Assembly (NCBI GenBank): GCA_963775235.1
Contig: CAVZHY010000006.1
Coordinates: forward strand, 496,001 to 560,000
From: JBBDMC01 sp963775235
GTDB taxonomy: Bacteria > Pseudomonadota > Alphaproteobacteria > Rhizobiales > Kaistiaceae
Reading direction: 5' to 3'
DNA: 64,000 nt
Shown: piece after piece, positions 17,851 to 26,925 of the stretch
How positions within the stretch are numbered: position 1 is the stretch's first letter
How the letters are laid out: the number at the start of each line of letters is the position of its first letter
The notes under the pieces: model-generated
What the model was told of the DNA's origin: nothing
The model's input: only the letters and a program-made list of their open reading frames with translations
The model's database searches: none
Made by a program: the position numbers and the translations under genes

Positions 17851-19299
17851 TGCGGGATCGCCAGAAGTCTTGAGGAAGGCGATCAGCGCAGATCGATCGG
17901 AGTCACTGGCGTCAATGTAATTCTGACGCGCCTGCCGTCCTTCCCCGCCATGGGCACGGATGATGCCGTCAAGCGTGGTGATGTCGTTGCGGTGGCCGTA
18001 CGGCGGGGTTGAATCGACGCCCCACAGTTCTGCGGTCATGAATACGTCGCGCTCGACGAACCGCTGGGCGAGCAATTCGTTGCCAAGCTGGCTCACTTCG
18101 GCGTCCGAAATGTGATGACGCTTGAGGTCGCCGAAGAGCGGCACCAGGATCTGGCCTTGGTCGTTACGAGGCAGCGACCTGGTCCAGTCGAGCAGCGCGA
18201 GGTCGTAGACCGCGGGCTTTTCCACCTCGCCGGTGCGCAAGGTGCCAGCGGTGTCGTAAGGTGCCGGATCCGTGAATGTCAGGCTGTCGAGGGGCAGCGA
18301 CTTTCGGTGGCACTCCGCGCAGCCCAGACCGGAGAACACCTGCTCGCCGCGCGCCGCCGCCTCGCGCCATGCAGGGTCGTCGGGGACCATGCGGCCGGGC
18401 GCCGGCAGGCTCGCCTGGAAAGCGACGAGGGCGGAGATGTCTCCGGGCGACAACTCGTCGGGGTGACCGTCCTGGTCGAAGTCGTTCGTCCCGGTCCAGC
18501 GACCGCCGAACCGTTCGCTCGCCTCCAGGCCGAGATGTGCGTTCGTCGCGTTGACGGCAAACTGACGCAGCGACGCAAACACGCCCTTCTGGCTGAACGG
18601 ACGAATCGTGAGATCCGAGTCCACCCCATCGAGTTCGCTGAAGTCGACGAGGCCATCGGGCATCACCGTCAGCTTGCCAAAATCGACGCCCTTGGTTGAC
18701 AGAGCGACCGTCGCCGGCTTGCCGCTGGCGCGGGCGTCCGCGACCGCCTTGTCACGCTCGGCGCGCAGGTCGCGCGTCATCTCGCGGCCGAGCAGGTCGA
18801 GCAAGCCCGCGCCGAACAGGCTGACCGAGCCACGCTCGTCGGAGAATTGCGGGTCAAGCGTGTCGAAATCCACGCTTTCGAATCCTTCGGAGACGAAGGC
18901 GTTGGCGGTAAAGTCACCCGATCCGCCGATCGTGGGGACATTGTGACACGACGCGCAGTTGTTGGAGTCGGGACCGGCCGTGCGACGAAATGCTGCGTCG
19001 GTCGGCTGCTTCCGCAGGGTCGGGATGATCGCCTGGGTCGCCATCGGCCGGCCGAGGCCGTCGGCAACGGTAAAGCGGGCGGTGAAGAGATGCTTGCCCT
19101 CCGCTATCAGGGCATTCAGCTGATCGGCGGACAGAGCGCCCTCAAGCGTGGAAAAATCGATGTGGTCGCGGATTGCGTTTTCCGACCACGGCGGCGCATC
19201 GCCTGCGGCAGCACCGCCTGCCATCACCATCGCCACGCACGCGCCCGTTACAACTAGTCGCACCATGCCCCCGCCCCCGACGACGCGGGAAACGTTCAT
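17847..19299 (-). CDS. Di-haem oxidoreductase / putative peroxidase (DHOR family), frameshift at its 3' end
   Basis: A predicted periplasmic c-type cytochrome. A signal-peptide-like stretch (VRLVVTGACVAMVMAGGAAAG) precedes two haem-binding motifs, CASCH (Cys115/Cys118/His119) and CAECH (Cys327/Cys330/His331). The C-terminal block WGVDSTPPYGHRNDITTLDGIIRAHGGEG matches the DHOR family, related to MauG/CcpA peroxidases. The first ATG (19299) overlaps the xylG stop as ATGA; the ATG at 19266 is an alternative. As read the frame runs on into the next gene. Dropping one A at 17865-17866 (+ strand) makes it end ...FLKTLAIPQ followed by a TGA overlapping the next ATG, about 483 residues, which I take as the true end. 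Confidence 0.82.
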
Positions 19300-20084
19300 G
19301 CATGAACTCCCTGATAGGCGTTGGTGATTGCCACTCCCGGCGGAATGGTGCCGCCAATGATCATGCCAAGGACCTGATCAACGTTGACGTCGCCCTTGTG
19401 GACGGTGCCGACCATGCGGGCCGTCTTCATGACGCTGATGCGGTCGGCGAGGTCAAAAACGTCATGGATCTCGTGGCTGATCAGGAAGATGCCGATGCCG
19501 TCTTTTTTGAGCTGCCGGATCAGGCTGCGCACCTGCTGGCTCTCGGCCGGGCCGAGGGCCGCGGTCGGCTCGTCCATGATCAGGATGCGGGCGTTGAAGT
19601 GGATGGCGCGGGCGATGGCAACCGACTGCCGCTGGCCGCCGGAAAGGGTGACCACCGGATTTTTGAACCGGACAAATTGCGGATTGAGCCGGCCCATCAC
19701 CTTGCGCGTCGCCGCCTCCATGGCGACGTCGTCCAGCGTCCCGACCCTGGTCTTGAGCTCGCGGCCGAGAAACATGTTGGAGGCAGCGTCGATGTTATCG
19801 GCGAGCGCCAGCGTCTGGTAGATGGTCTCGATGCCGTAAAGCTTTGCGTCGCGCGGGTTGTTGATGGTCGCCGGCTTGCCGTCGATGTAGATTTCGCCGG
19901 CGTCGCGCCGCTGGGCTCCTGAGAGCACCTTCATCAGGGTTGATTTGCCGGCGCCGTTGCCGCCGACCAAGCCGACAACCTCGCCCGCGTAAAGGTCGAT
20001 CCAGCAGTGCTGGACGGCGTGAATGCCACCGAAGGCGACGGAGATGTCGCGCATTTCGACCAGCGGCACACGGTCCTCGGCCAT
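19296..20084 (-). CDS. xylG: Sugar ABC transporter ATP-binding protein, half-size XylG/FrcA type
   Basis: The ATPase for the adjacent xylose permease and binding protein. It has one nucleotide-binding domain only: Walker A GGNGAGKST (41-49), signature LSGGQRQ (147-153), Walker B ILIMDEP (167-173) and H-loop ISHEIHD. At 262 residues it is about half of E. coli XylG/RbsA (two fused domains), so it presumably works as a homodimer like FrcA. It follows xylH by 26 bases and its stop overlaps the di-haem gene start. The name rests on its neighbours xylF and xylH. Confidence 0.9.
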   Translation of the reverse strand: MAEDRVPLVEMRDISVAFGGIHAVQHCWIDLYAGEVVGLVGGNGAGKSTLMKVLSGAQRRDAGEIYIDGKPATINNPRDAKLYGIETIYQTLALADNIDAASNMFLGRELKTRVGTLDDVAMEAATRKVMGRLNPQFVRFKNPVVTLSGGQRQSVAIARAIHFNARILIMDEPTAALGPAESQQVRSLIRQLKKDGIGIFLISHEIHDVFDLADRISVMKTARMVGTVHKGDVNVDQVLGMIIGGTIPPGVAITNAYQGVHA

Positions 20085-20110
20085 GGCTCAGTGTCCTCCC
20101 GTCGCGCCGC

Positions 20111-21424
20111 TCATGTCGCGCGCCGCCGATACGCGGTGTCGATGCCGACCGCGATGACCAGGACGATGCCAATGATCACGTTCTGCAGCGGCGTATCGAT
20201 GCCCATGAGCTCCATTCCGGATTGCAGCGACTGCATGACCAATGCGCCCAACATTGCGCCGGATACGGTCCCGATGCCGCCCGAGAAGGACGTGCCACCG
20301 ATCACCGCTGCGGCGATCGTATAAAGCTCGTAGTTGGTGCCGAGGCCGGCGGTGGCGGCGTTGAGGCGGGCGGTGGCGACGACGCCCGCGACAGTGCAGA
20401 GCACGCCCATGACGATAAACGTCTGCATGATCACCCAGCGGGCGTTGATGCCGGCCAGCACGGCCGCCTCTGGATTGCCGCCGATGGCGAAGACATAGCG
20501 CCCGAACCGGGTCCGCTTGGTGATGAACGCCATGACCAGGGCCGTTAAAAGCGCCATCACCACCGGGACCGAGATGCCGAACGAAATGAACAGGCTGCCC
20601 GTCTCCGGCCAGGGAATATTGTGCGCCTGTGCGTACTGCCGGGCGAGGAGCGGCGGCATGGGGTAGGCGTTCAGCACTGCCACCGCGCCAAGGACGGCGG
20701 CACACCCAACCACGACGAGGAATACCTCCGCCCAGACCGGCCGCAGCGGGAAATGAAACCGCTGTCGTTGGCGCCGTCCGCTGATGACGCTGACAATGAT
20801 GCCAACGCACACAATTGCGCCGACGACCCAGCTGGCGGTGGCGCCTATGGTTCCGTTGTGGCCACCACCGAACCACTGATACGTCACGTCAAGGGGCGCG
20901 ACCGTGCGGCCGGTGGTGACGAGGTATGCGGCGCCACGCCAGATCAGCAGCCCGGCAAGCGTGACGATAAATGCCGGCACCTGCAGGAACGCGATGATGA
21001 ACCCTTGCAGCGCGCCGAGTGCGGCACCCAAAATCAGGCCCACGACGATCGCCATCACCCAGAATGCGGGAAAATCGTGTCCCAGGATCGGAGGCAGAAT
21101 CTCCGCTTGCGTGACCGCCATGATCATGCCGACGAAGCCGAGGAACGATCCGACCGACAGATCGATGTTACGCGACACGATGATGAGCACCATGCCGGTG
21201 GCAAGGATGGCGATGGTCGCCGTCTGGACCGACAGGTTCCACAGATTGCGCGGCGACAGGAACAGGCCATCGGAAGCGAAGTTGAAACCGATCCAGATCA
21301 CGGCAAGCGCGATCAGCATGCCGATAAGACGTACGTCGACCTCGGTCGCCTGAAGGAAGCCGCGGATCAGGCCCCCGCTCGGGCGCTCGATTGCCGTTGG
21401 CGCCGTGTCGGCAGCTTCAGCCAT
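20111..21424 (-). CDS. xylH: D-xylose ABC transporter permease
   Basis: The membrane subunit of the xylose importer (BPD_transp_2/RbsC family). Ten or more hydrophobic helices; family motifs include ATGMVLIIVSRNIDLSVGSF, GFIIAFLQVPAFIVTLAG and YELYTIAAAVIGGTSFSGGI with the EAA-like loop. The ATG at 21424 is preferred (437 residues); a TTG ten codons earlier keeps the same frame. It contains a long basic cytoplasmic loop (SGRRQRQRFHF), as XylH proteins do. A strong hairpin separates it from the binding-protein gene upstream. Confidence 0.93.
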   Translation of the reverse strand: MAEAADTAPTAIERPSGGLIRGFLQATEVDVRLIGMLIALAVIWIGFNFASDGLFLSPRNLWNLSVQTATIAILATGMVLIIVSRNIDLSVGSFLGFVGMIMAVTQAEILPPILGHDFPAFWVMAIVVGLILGAALGALQGFIIAFLQVPAFIVTLAGLLIWRGAAYLVTTGRTVAPLDVTYQWFGGGHNGTIGATASWVVGAIVCVGIIVSVISGRRQRQRFHFPLRPVWAEVFLVVVGCAAVLGAVAVLNAYPMPPLLARQYAQAHNIPWPETGSLFISFGISVPVVMALLTALVMAFITKRTRFGRYVFAIGGNPEAAVLAGINARWVIMQTFIVMGVLCTVAGVVATARLNAATAGLGTNYELYTIAAAVIGGTSFSGGIGTVSGAMLGALVMQSLQSGMELMGIDTPLQNVIIGIVLVIAVGIDTAYRRRAT

Positions 21425-21497
21425 GGAACTGTTGTTTGCCCTCACCAGGTTCAAGCCAGCGTTACTGCGCCATGGCTTGTCGCTGTCGCCCGATTTT

Positions 21498-21527
21498 CCT
21501 ACGCCGCCGGCGCACCGGCGGCGTAGG
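21498..21527 (-). terminator. 13-bp perfect hairpin in the xylF-xylH gap
   Basis: Arms cctacgccgccgg (21498-21510) and ccggcggcgtagg (21515-21527) with a four-base loop. Placed between a binding-protein gene and its permease, with no good U-tract on the minus strand, it is best read as an mRNA-stabilising or partial-termination element that keeps xylF transcript above xylHG. Confidence 0.6.
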
Positions 21528-21550
21528 TCAGCCTCAAGCCGACAAAGGCT

Positions 21551-22591
21551 TTAGCCGCAAGCGGGGACGGAGCCCGGTGCGACGCCCTTGCAGGCGGCGT
21601 CCTTGGTGATCCAGCCGGCGTCAATCACCAGGTTGAGGTTGTCTTTGGTGATCGCAGTCGGGGTCAGAAGGATGGCGTGCATGTTGATGCCCTTAGGGCC
21701 GCCGTTGAACATCGTCATTCCGTCGATCTGGTCCATCGACTTGCCACCGGCGAGCGCAAGCGCGACCTCAGCGGCCGTCTTGCCGAGCTGGCGGGCATCC
21801 TTCCAGACCGAAATGGTCTGTTGACCGAGAGCGACGCGGTTCAGGGCCGCCTGGTCACCGTCCTGGCCGCTGAGCGCGACGTGGCCCAAGAGGCCTTGCG
21901 CCGCGAGCGCTGCCGACACGCCGGTCGCCATGCCATCGTTCTCGGACAGAACCGCATCGACCTTGTTGTTGTTCTGGGTGAGGAACTGTTCCATCTCCCG
22001 CTGGGCGTTATCCGGTGCCCAGTTGTCGGTGTACGTCTCGCCGACGATCTTGATGTCCCCGCTCTTCACCGCAGGGCCGATAACTTCCTCCATGCCCTGC
22101 CGCAGGAAGTCGGCGTTCGGGTCTGCGGAGTTGCCCTTGATGATGACGTAATTGCCCTTCGGCACAAGCGCGTAGACTGCCTTGGCCATCAGTGTACCGA
22201 CGCCCTTATTGTCGAAGGTGATGTAGAAGGCGCCAGGGTTCTCGAACAGGCGGTCATAGGCAATGATCGGGATGCCTTCGTTCGCGGCCTTGGTCACCGC
22301 GGGCTGAATGGCGTCCTGGTCCTGCGCGAGAATGATGATGGCATTGGCGCCCTGGGAAATCAGATTCTCAACGTCAGTCAGCTGCTTGTCAGCCGACGAC
22401 TGGGCGTCTGTCGAGATGTACTTGGCGCCGGCAGCGTCAAGCACCGCCTTCATCGCCGGCTCGTCCCACTTGCCCCAACGTTCCTCGTTGTGGTTGTTCC
22501 ACGAGACGCCGATCGTCATCTGAGCGTTGGCGATGCCCGCCGTCATCGCCAAGCCAACTACAGCGAGCGATACGGCCAGTATCTTCCTCAT
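21551..22591 (-). CDS. xylF: D-xylose ABC transporter substrate-binding protein
   Basis: A periplasmic binding protein of the PBP1 sugar family. The signal peptide MRKILAVSLAVVGLAMTAGIANA is followed by the mature start QMTIGVSWNNHNEERW. GANAIIILAQDQDAIQPAV, IIAYDRLFE and VDAVLSENDGMATGVSAAL match XylF rather than RbsB. At 346 residues it is of usual size. A strong GGGAGGT ribosome site lies before the ATG. It is the first gene of the xylF-xylH-xylG run, divergent from the M24 gene; the 159-base gap between them must hold its promoter, but I could not fix -35/-10 boxes. Confidence 0.94.
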   Translation of the reverse strand: MRKILAVSLAVVGLAMTAGIANAQMTIGVSWNNHNEERWGKWDEPAMKAVLDAAGAKYISTDAQSSADKQLTDVENLISQGANAIIILAQDQDAIQPAVTKAANEGIPIIAYDRLFENPGAFYITFDNKGVGTLMAKAVYALVPKGNYVIIKGNSADPNADFLRQGMEEVIGPAVKSGDIKIVGETYTDNWAPDNAQREMEQFLTQNNNKVDAVLSENDGMATGVSAALAAQGLLGHVALSGQDGDQAALNRVALGQQTISVWKDARQLGKTAAEVALALAGGKSMDQIDGMTMFNGGPKGINMHAILLTPTAITKDNLNLVIDAGWITKDAACKGVAPGSVPACG

Positions 22592-22750
22592 GATCTACCT
22601 CCCTGCTGATTTGCGCGTCCGAGATACGCGGACCGTGCGCGATGATATAGTAGAGCATCAAGCAAATCGAGACCTGCCCTTGACGGTTAAGGTTGACGCT
22701 GGCCGAGCCAGACTCGGGCCTGCGTCGGTTGCTTATGCCCGGAGAAAGTG

Positions 22751-24139
22751 ATGCCTGCGGCGCTCCACGCCGATGTTGATCTGCCTCAATTCGGGGTGCC
22801 GAAATCGGCACCCGGGCTCGATGCCGCGCATTATATTGCCCGCGTCGCGGCACTCCGCCAGCGGGCTCGCGGGAAAGGCCTCGCTACGGTCGTGATCTAC
22901 GCGGATCGCGAGCATTTCGTCAACATGGCCTACCTCACCGGGATCGATCCGCGGTTCGAGGAAGCGCTCATCATCCTGTCAGACAAGCACACGGTCATCG
23001 TCACCGGGCCGGAAAACACCGCCCGCGCCCGCGCTTCGGGCATCGACGCCGAGATCGTCACTTATCCGCCGTTCGGCCTCCTCGGCCAGGACCGTACGCG
23101 GACGCTGCCGCTCGCCGACCTGTTCCTCGGTCACGGCATCAAACGCGGAGCGACCGTTGGCGTCGTCGGCTGGAAATATTTCGGTGCGGCGGAGAGCCCC
23201 GAGCCAGAGGCGTGGCTCGACGTTCCCTCATACATCGCCGACACGCTGCGCGCGGTGGTGGGGCCATCCGGCCGCGTCGTCAACGCGACGCCGTTGCTGA
23301 TGCACGCGAGCGAGGGGATGCGCGCGGTCAACGAGATCGACCAGCTCGCGCAATTCGAGTTCGCCGCTTCACACGCGTCGGAGGCGGTGAAGCGAGTGCT
23401 GTTCGGGATTGCACCCGGCATGAGCGAGTTCGAGGCGGCTCAGCTGATGCGGCAGACCGGACTGCCGCTCTCCTGCCACCTGATGCTCTCCACCGGTCCG
23501 AGGGCGTCCTTCGGCCTGGAGAGCCCGAGCGGCAAGATCATCCGGCGCGGCGAGCCGTTCACCATGGCCTACGGCCTGTGGGGCGGGCTCACCTGCCGCG
23601 CCGGCTGGCTGGTTGAGGACGCGGGCGAACTGCCCGACGGTATCCGCGATTACGTCGAGCGGCTGGCGGCGCCCTACTTCGCCTGCGTCGCGGAGTGGTA
23701 CGAGACGATTGGTATCGGTGTGACCGGCGGCGAAATCGACGCGCTGGTCAAGCGCCATCTCGGCGACCCGTTCTTCGGCATCGCCCTCAACCCTGGTCAC
23801 CTCATCCACCTCGACGAGTGGGTGAACAGCCCGATTTATCCGGGAAGCACGGAGCGCCTGCAATCAGGCCAGGCGCTCCAGTGCGACATCATTCCGGCGA
23901 CCGGGTCGCCCTATTTCACCAGCAACATCGAGGACGGTATCGGGCTGCTCGACGAACGCGGCCGCGCCGAATTCGCCGAACGGCACCCCGAAGCGTGGGC
24001 ACGCATCACCGCGCGACGGGCGTTCATGGCAGACCACCTCGGCATCCGCCTCAAGCCGGAGGTGCTGCCGTTCTCCAACCTGCAGGGCTACCTGCCGCCG
24101 TTCATCCTGGCGCCGGGGATGGCGTTCGTGCGGGCCTGA
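22751..24139 (+). CDS. M24 (pita-bread) peptidase-family protein, probably lacking the metal site
   Basis: About 463 residues with the two-domain layout of Xaa-Pro dipeptidase/creatinase-like proteins: an N-terminal domain (INxAYLTGIDPRF-like segment near 55-70) and a C-terminal pita-bread fold from ~210. The start is ATG 22751 with GGAGAAA just upstream. Active M24 enzymes bind two metals through D-D-H-E-E. Where the first two Asp should be I read TMAYGLWGGLTCRAGW with no Asp, and the late region is NPGHLIHLDEW then NIEDGIGLLDE, so some ligands appear missing. It may be a creatinase-like metal-free hydrolase or a pseudoenzyme. It is convergent with xylA (10-base gap) and divergent from xylF; any link to xylose is unproven. 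Confidence 0.75.
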   Translation: MPAALHADVDLPQFGVPKSAPGLDAAHYIARVAALRQRARGKGLATVVIYADREHFVNMAYLTGIDPRFEEALIILSDKHTVIVTGPENTARARASGIDAEIVTYPPFGLLGQDRTRTLPLADLFLGHGIKRGATVGVVGWKYFGAAESPEPEAWLDVPSYIADTLRAVVGPSGRVVNATPLLMHASEGMRAVNEIDQLAQFEFAASHASEAVKRVLFGIAPGMSEFEAAQLMRQTGLPLSCHLMLSTGPRASFGLESPSGKIIRRGEPFTMAYGLWGGLTCRAGWLVEDAGELPDGIRDYVERLAAPYFACVAEWYETIGIGVTGGEIDALVKRHLGDPFFGIALNPGHLIHLDEWVNSPIYPGSTERLQSGQALQCDIIPATGSPYFTSNIEDGIGLLDERGRAEFAERHPEAWARITARRAFMADHLGIRLKPEVLPFSNLQGYLPPFILAPGMAFVRA

Positions 24140-24149
24140 ACGCCCCACT

Positions 24150-25466
24150 TCACAGGTAGCTGTTGATCAGCGCCTCCAGGTACTCCTGCTTGCCGCTCTT
24201 CGGCTGCGGCTCAAGGTCGCGTTTCAGCACATAGTCGGACAGGTCGGCGAGGGAACGCTTGCCGGCGAGGATGGCGCGCCCTTCCCTGCTTTTCCAGCCG
24301 GCGTAACGGTCCTCGACAAACGCATCGAGCTTTCCGTCCTCGATGATCGCCGCAGCGATCAGCAGCGCGCGGGCACAGGCATCCATCGAGCCGACGTGTG
24401 CGATCAGGAGGTCATCAGGGTCGATGGACTGACGGCGTATCTTGGCGTCGAAGTTGAAGCCGCCCGTTTTGAAGCCGCCGGCCTTGAGGACGTAGTAGCA
24501 GGCGAGCGCCAACTCTGGAACGTTCATGGCAAACTGGTCGGTGTCCCAGCCGGACTGATAGTCGCCGCGGTTGATGTCGATCGAGCCGAGGATGCCGAGC
24601 GCGCTCGCCAGCGCCAGCTCATGCTCGTAGGTGTGACCGGCGAGAAGTGCGTGGTTCTGTTCAATGTTGATCTTCACCCGGTTTTCAAGGTCGAACGCCT
24701 TCAGCATCCCGTAGATGGTGCCGACGTCGTAGTCGTACTGGTGCTTGGTCGGTTCGCGCGGCTTGGGCTCGATCAGGATGGTGCCCTTGAAGCCAATCTT
24801 CTCCTTGTGCTCAACCACCATGGTGAGGAACCGGCCGAGCTGGTCGAGTTCACGCTTGATGTCCGTGTTGAGCAGAGTTTCGTAGCCCTCGCGCCCGCCC
24901 CATAGGACGTAGTTCGCGCCACCGAGCTCATGAGTGAGCTCCAGCGCGTTTTTCACCTGACCCGCCGCGTAGGCGAAGACCTCAGGGTCCGGGTTGGTGG
25001 CGGCGCCGGCCATGTAACGACGGTTGGAGAAGAGATTGGCCGTGCCCCAAAGCACACGCACCTTGGCCTTCTCCATCTTCCCGGCAAATATTTCGCCGAT
25101 CGCGCGCACGTTGCGGTTGGATTCGGCCAGCGTCGCCCCTTCCGGCGCGATGTCGCGGTCGTGGAAGGTGAAGAACGGTACGCCGAGCAGCCGGAACATC
25201 TCGAAGGCGACGTCCGCTTTCTGCCGCGCGCCCTCCATCGGGTCGGCCGCGTGCATCCACGGCCGCATGAACGTTTCGTTGCCGAACGGGTCCAGGCCCG
25301 GCCAGGTGAACGAATGCCAGTAGCAGACGGCGAAGCGCATGTGATCCTCCATGCGCTTGCCAAGCACTCGTCTGTTGGGGTCGTACCAGCGGAAGGCGAG
25401 TTCGTCGCCGGCCTTGGCGCCGGCGTATCGGACCGGCCTCGTCTGCTCGAAGAATTGCGGGTTCAT
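24150..25466 (-). CDS. xylA: Xylose isomerase
   Basis: Converts D-xylose to D-xylulose using two divalent metals. A class II enzyme of 438 residues from MNPQFFEQ. The catalytic His is in PFFTFHDRD (His102), the metal-binding part in ILIEPKPREPTKHQYDYD, then INIEQNHALLAGHTYEHEL and IDINRGDYQSGWDTDQF. The ATG at 25466 overlaps the xylB stop (ATGA), so xylB-xylA are coupled. Together with xylF-xylH-xylG this gives the isomerase route of xylose use. Confidence 0.96.
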   Translation of the reverse strand: MNPQFFEQTRPVRYAGAKAGDELAFRWYDPNRRVLGKRMEDHMRFAVCYWHSFTWPGLDPFGNETFMRPWMHAADPMEGARQKADVAFEMFRLLGVPFFTFHDRDIAPEGATLAESNRNVRAIGEIFAGKMEKAKVRVLWGTANLFSNRRYMAGAATNPDPEVFAYAAGQVKNALELTHELGGANYVLWGGREGYETLLNTDIKRELDQLGRFLTMVVEHKEKIGFKGTILIEPKPREPTKHQYDYDVGTIYGMLKAFDLENRVKINIEQNHALLAGHTYEHELALASALGILGSIDINRGDYQSGWDTDQFAMNVPELALACYYVLKAGGFKTGGFNFDAKIRRQSIDPDDLLIAHVGSMDACARALLIAAAIIEDGKLDAFVEDRYAGWKSREGRAILAGKRSLADLSDYVLKRDLEPQPKSGKQEYLEALINSYL

Positions 25467-26915
25467 GACGGCAAGGCCTCCTTGATGGCCGGGTAGAGAT
25501 CGCGATACATGGCGTGCGCGTCGCGATAGGCTTGGCGCAACGCCGCGATGGGTTCGATCGTTTCGTGTATCTGCGGCGGCGTGCACACCGCGAAAGGGTC
25601 GGTGCCAGTGGCAGCGATGAGACCGAGGCGCGCGGCACCGAACGCGGCGCCAAAATCACCGCCGACCGGGACCGCGATCGGCAGGTCCAGGACAGTTGCG
25701 ATCACCGCCAGCCAGTAATTCGAGCGCGAGCCTCCGCCGACCGCGATCAGCTGCTTCGGCTCCTTCAACGGCATCGTGAGAACATCGAAGCAGTCCTTGA
25801 AGGCGAAGGCGACCCCTTCCAGCACCGCCTGGGTCAAGTCGCGGCGGCCATGGCTCTGGTCTAGACCGACGAACGCACCGCGGACGGTGACGTCATTGTA
25901 AGGCGTGCGCTCGCCCGAAAGGTACGGCAGAAAGCGCAGTGTGGAGGGCGCGCTCGGGTGCTCGCCGAGTTCACCTACGAGGTCGCTGGCCCTCAACGAG
26001 AGCACGCGCGCCAGCCAGTCAAGGGAACCCGCCGCCGACAGCGAGACCCCCATCTGGTGCCAGGTGCCGGGCACGGCGTGGCAGAAGGCGTGGACCGCGC
26101 CTTCCGGGTTGGCGCGGTAATGATCGGCGGTGACGAAAATCACTCCCGATGTACCGATCGAAATGAAGCCCGTGCCCGCCGCAACCGCGCCGACGCCACA
26201 GCCGGATGCCGCGTTGTCGCCACCCCCGGCCGCGACAACCACATCGGTCCGCATCCCCCAGCGCGCCGCGAGGTCCTGGCGGACTGTGCCGGTCACCTCG
26301 CTGCCTTCGTAGAGTCGCGGCATTGCCGAGCGGTCGAGGTCGGTTAGGGCGAGCATCTCGTCCGACCACGTACGCTTGGCGGTCTCCAGCCACAATGTGC
26401 CGGCCGAATCCGACATGTCGGACGCCTTGTCGCCGGTGAGGCGCAGCCGCACGTAGTCCTTCGGCAGCAGCACCGTCCTCACCTTGGCGAACACTTCAGG
26501 CTCGTTCCGCTCGACCCACAGGAGCTTCGGCGCAGTGAATCCCGGCATGGCGATATTGCCGGTGACGCGCTGGCTCGCTTCACTCAGTTCCGCCGCCTCC
26601 TTGTCCGAGCGGCCATCATTCCACAGGATTGCCGGCCGGAGCACGTTGTCGGCCTCGTCGAGCAGCGTGGCGCCATGCATCTGGCCTGAAAGCCCGATTC
26701 CGCGTACCGCATTCATCGGCCCCGAGTGGTTGGTGGCAAGGTTGTCGAGCAGGGCCTCCGTGCACTCCCACCAGAGCGACGGGTGCTGCTCCGACCAGCC
26801 GGGATGCGGACGCGATACCTCCAACCGCGCCGTCTCGGTCGCGCACACTTTCTGGCTCGCCGTCGATGAGCACCGCTTTGACCGAGGAGGTGCCTATGTC
26901 GATGCCGAGGTACAT
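25463..26915 (-). CDS. xylB: Xylulokinase (one frameshift near the N-terminus)
   Basis: Phosphorylates D-xylulose to xylulose-5-phosphate. A FGGY kinase: the ATP/phosphate motif MYLGIDIGTSSVKAVLIDG lies in one frame from ATG 26915, and the rest (GLSGQMHGATLLDE, ILWNDGRS, AAGGGDNAASGCGVGAV, GGGSRSNYWLAV) in the next. Deleting one G of the GG at 26854-26855 (+ strand) joins them as ...LIDGEQKVCATETARLEVSRPHPGWSEQH and gives 483 residues, the normal length. As read, the longest uninterrupted frame starts at 26848 and lacks the phosphate-binding motif. It is followed directly by xylA and preceded by the Gfo/Idh/MocA gene with a 10-base gap. Confidence 0.92.
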
Positions 26916-26925
26916 GGGCGCGCGC

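Noticed and set aside
16180..19299. A true di-haem/CRTAC1 fusion protein
   Set aside because: The internal signal peptide and the clean ATGA boundary one frame away favour two genes; kept as a finding because reads could prove otherwise.
22592..22750. Clear -35/-10 promoter or XylR operator for xylF
   Set aside because: AT-rich tatatc-like and ttgacg-like pieces occur but not at valid spacing, and no convincing operator palindrome was found.
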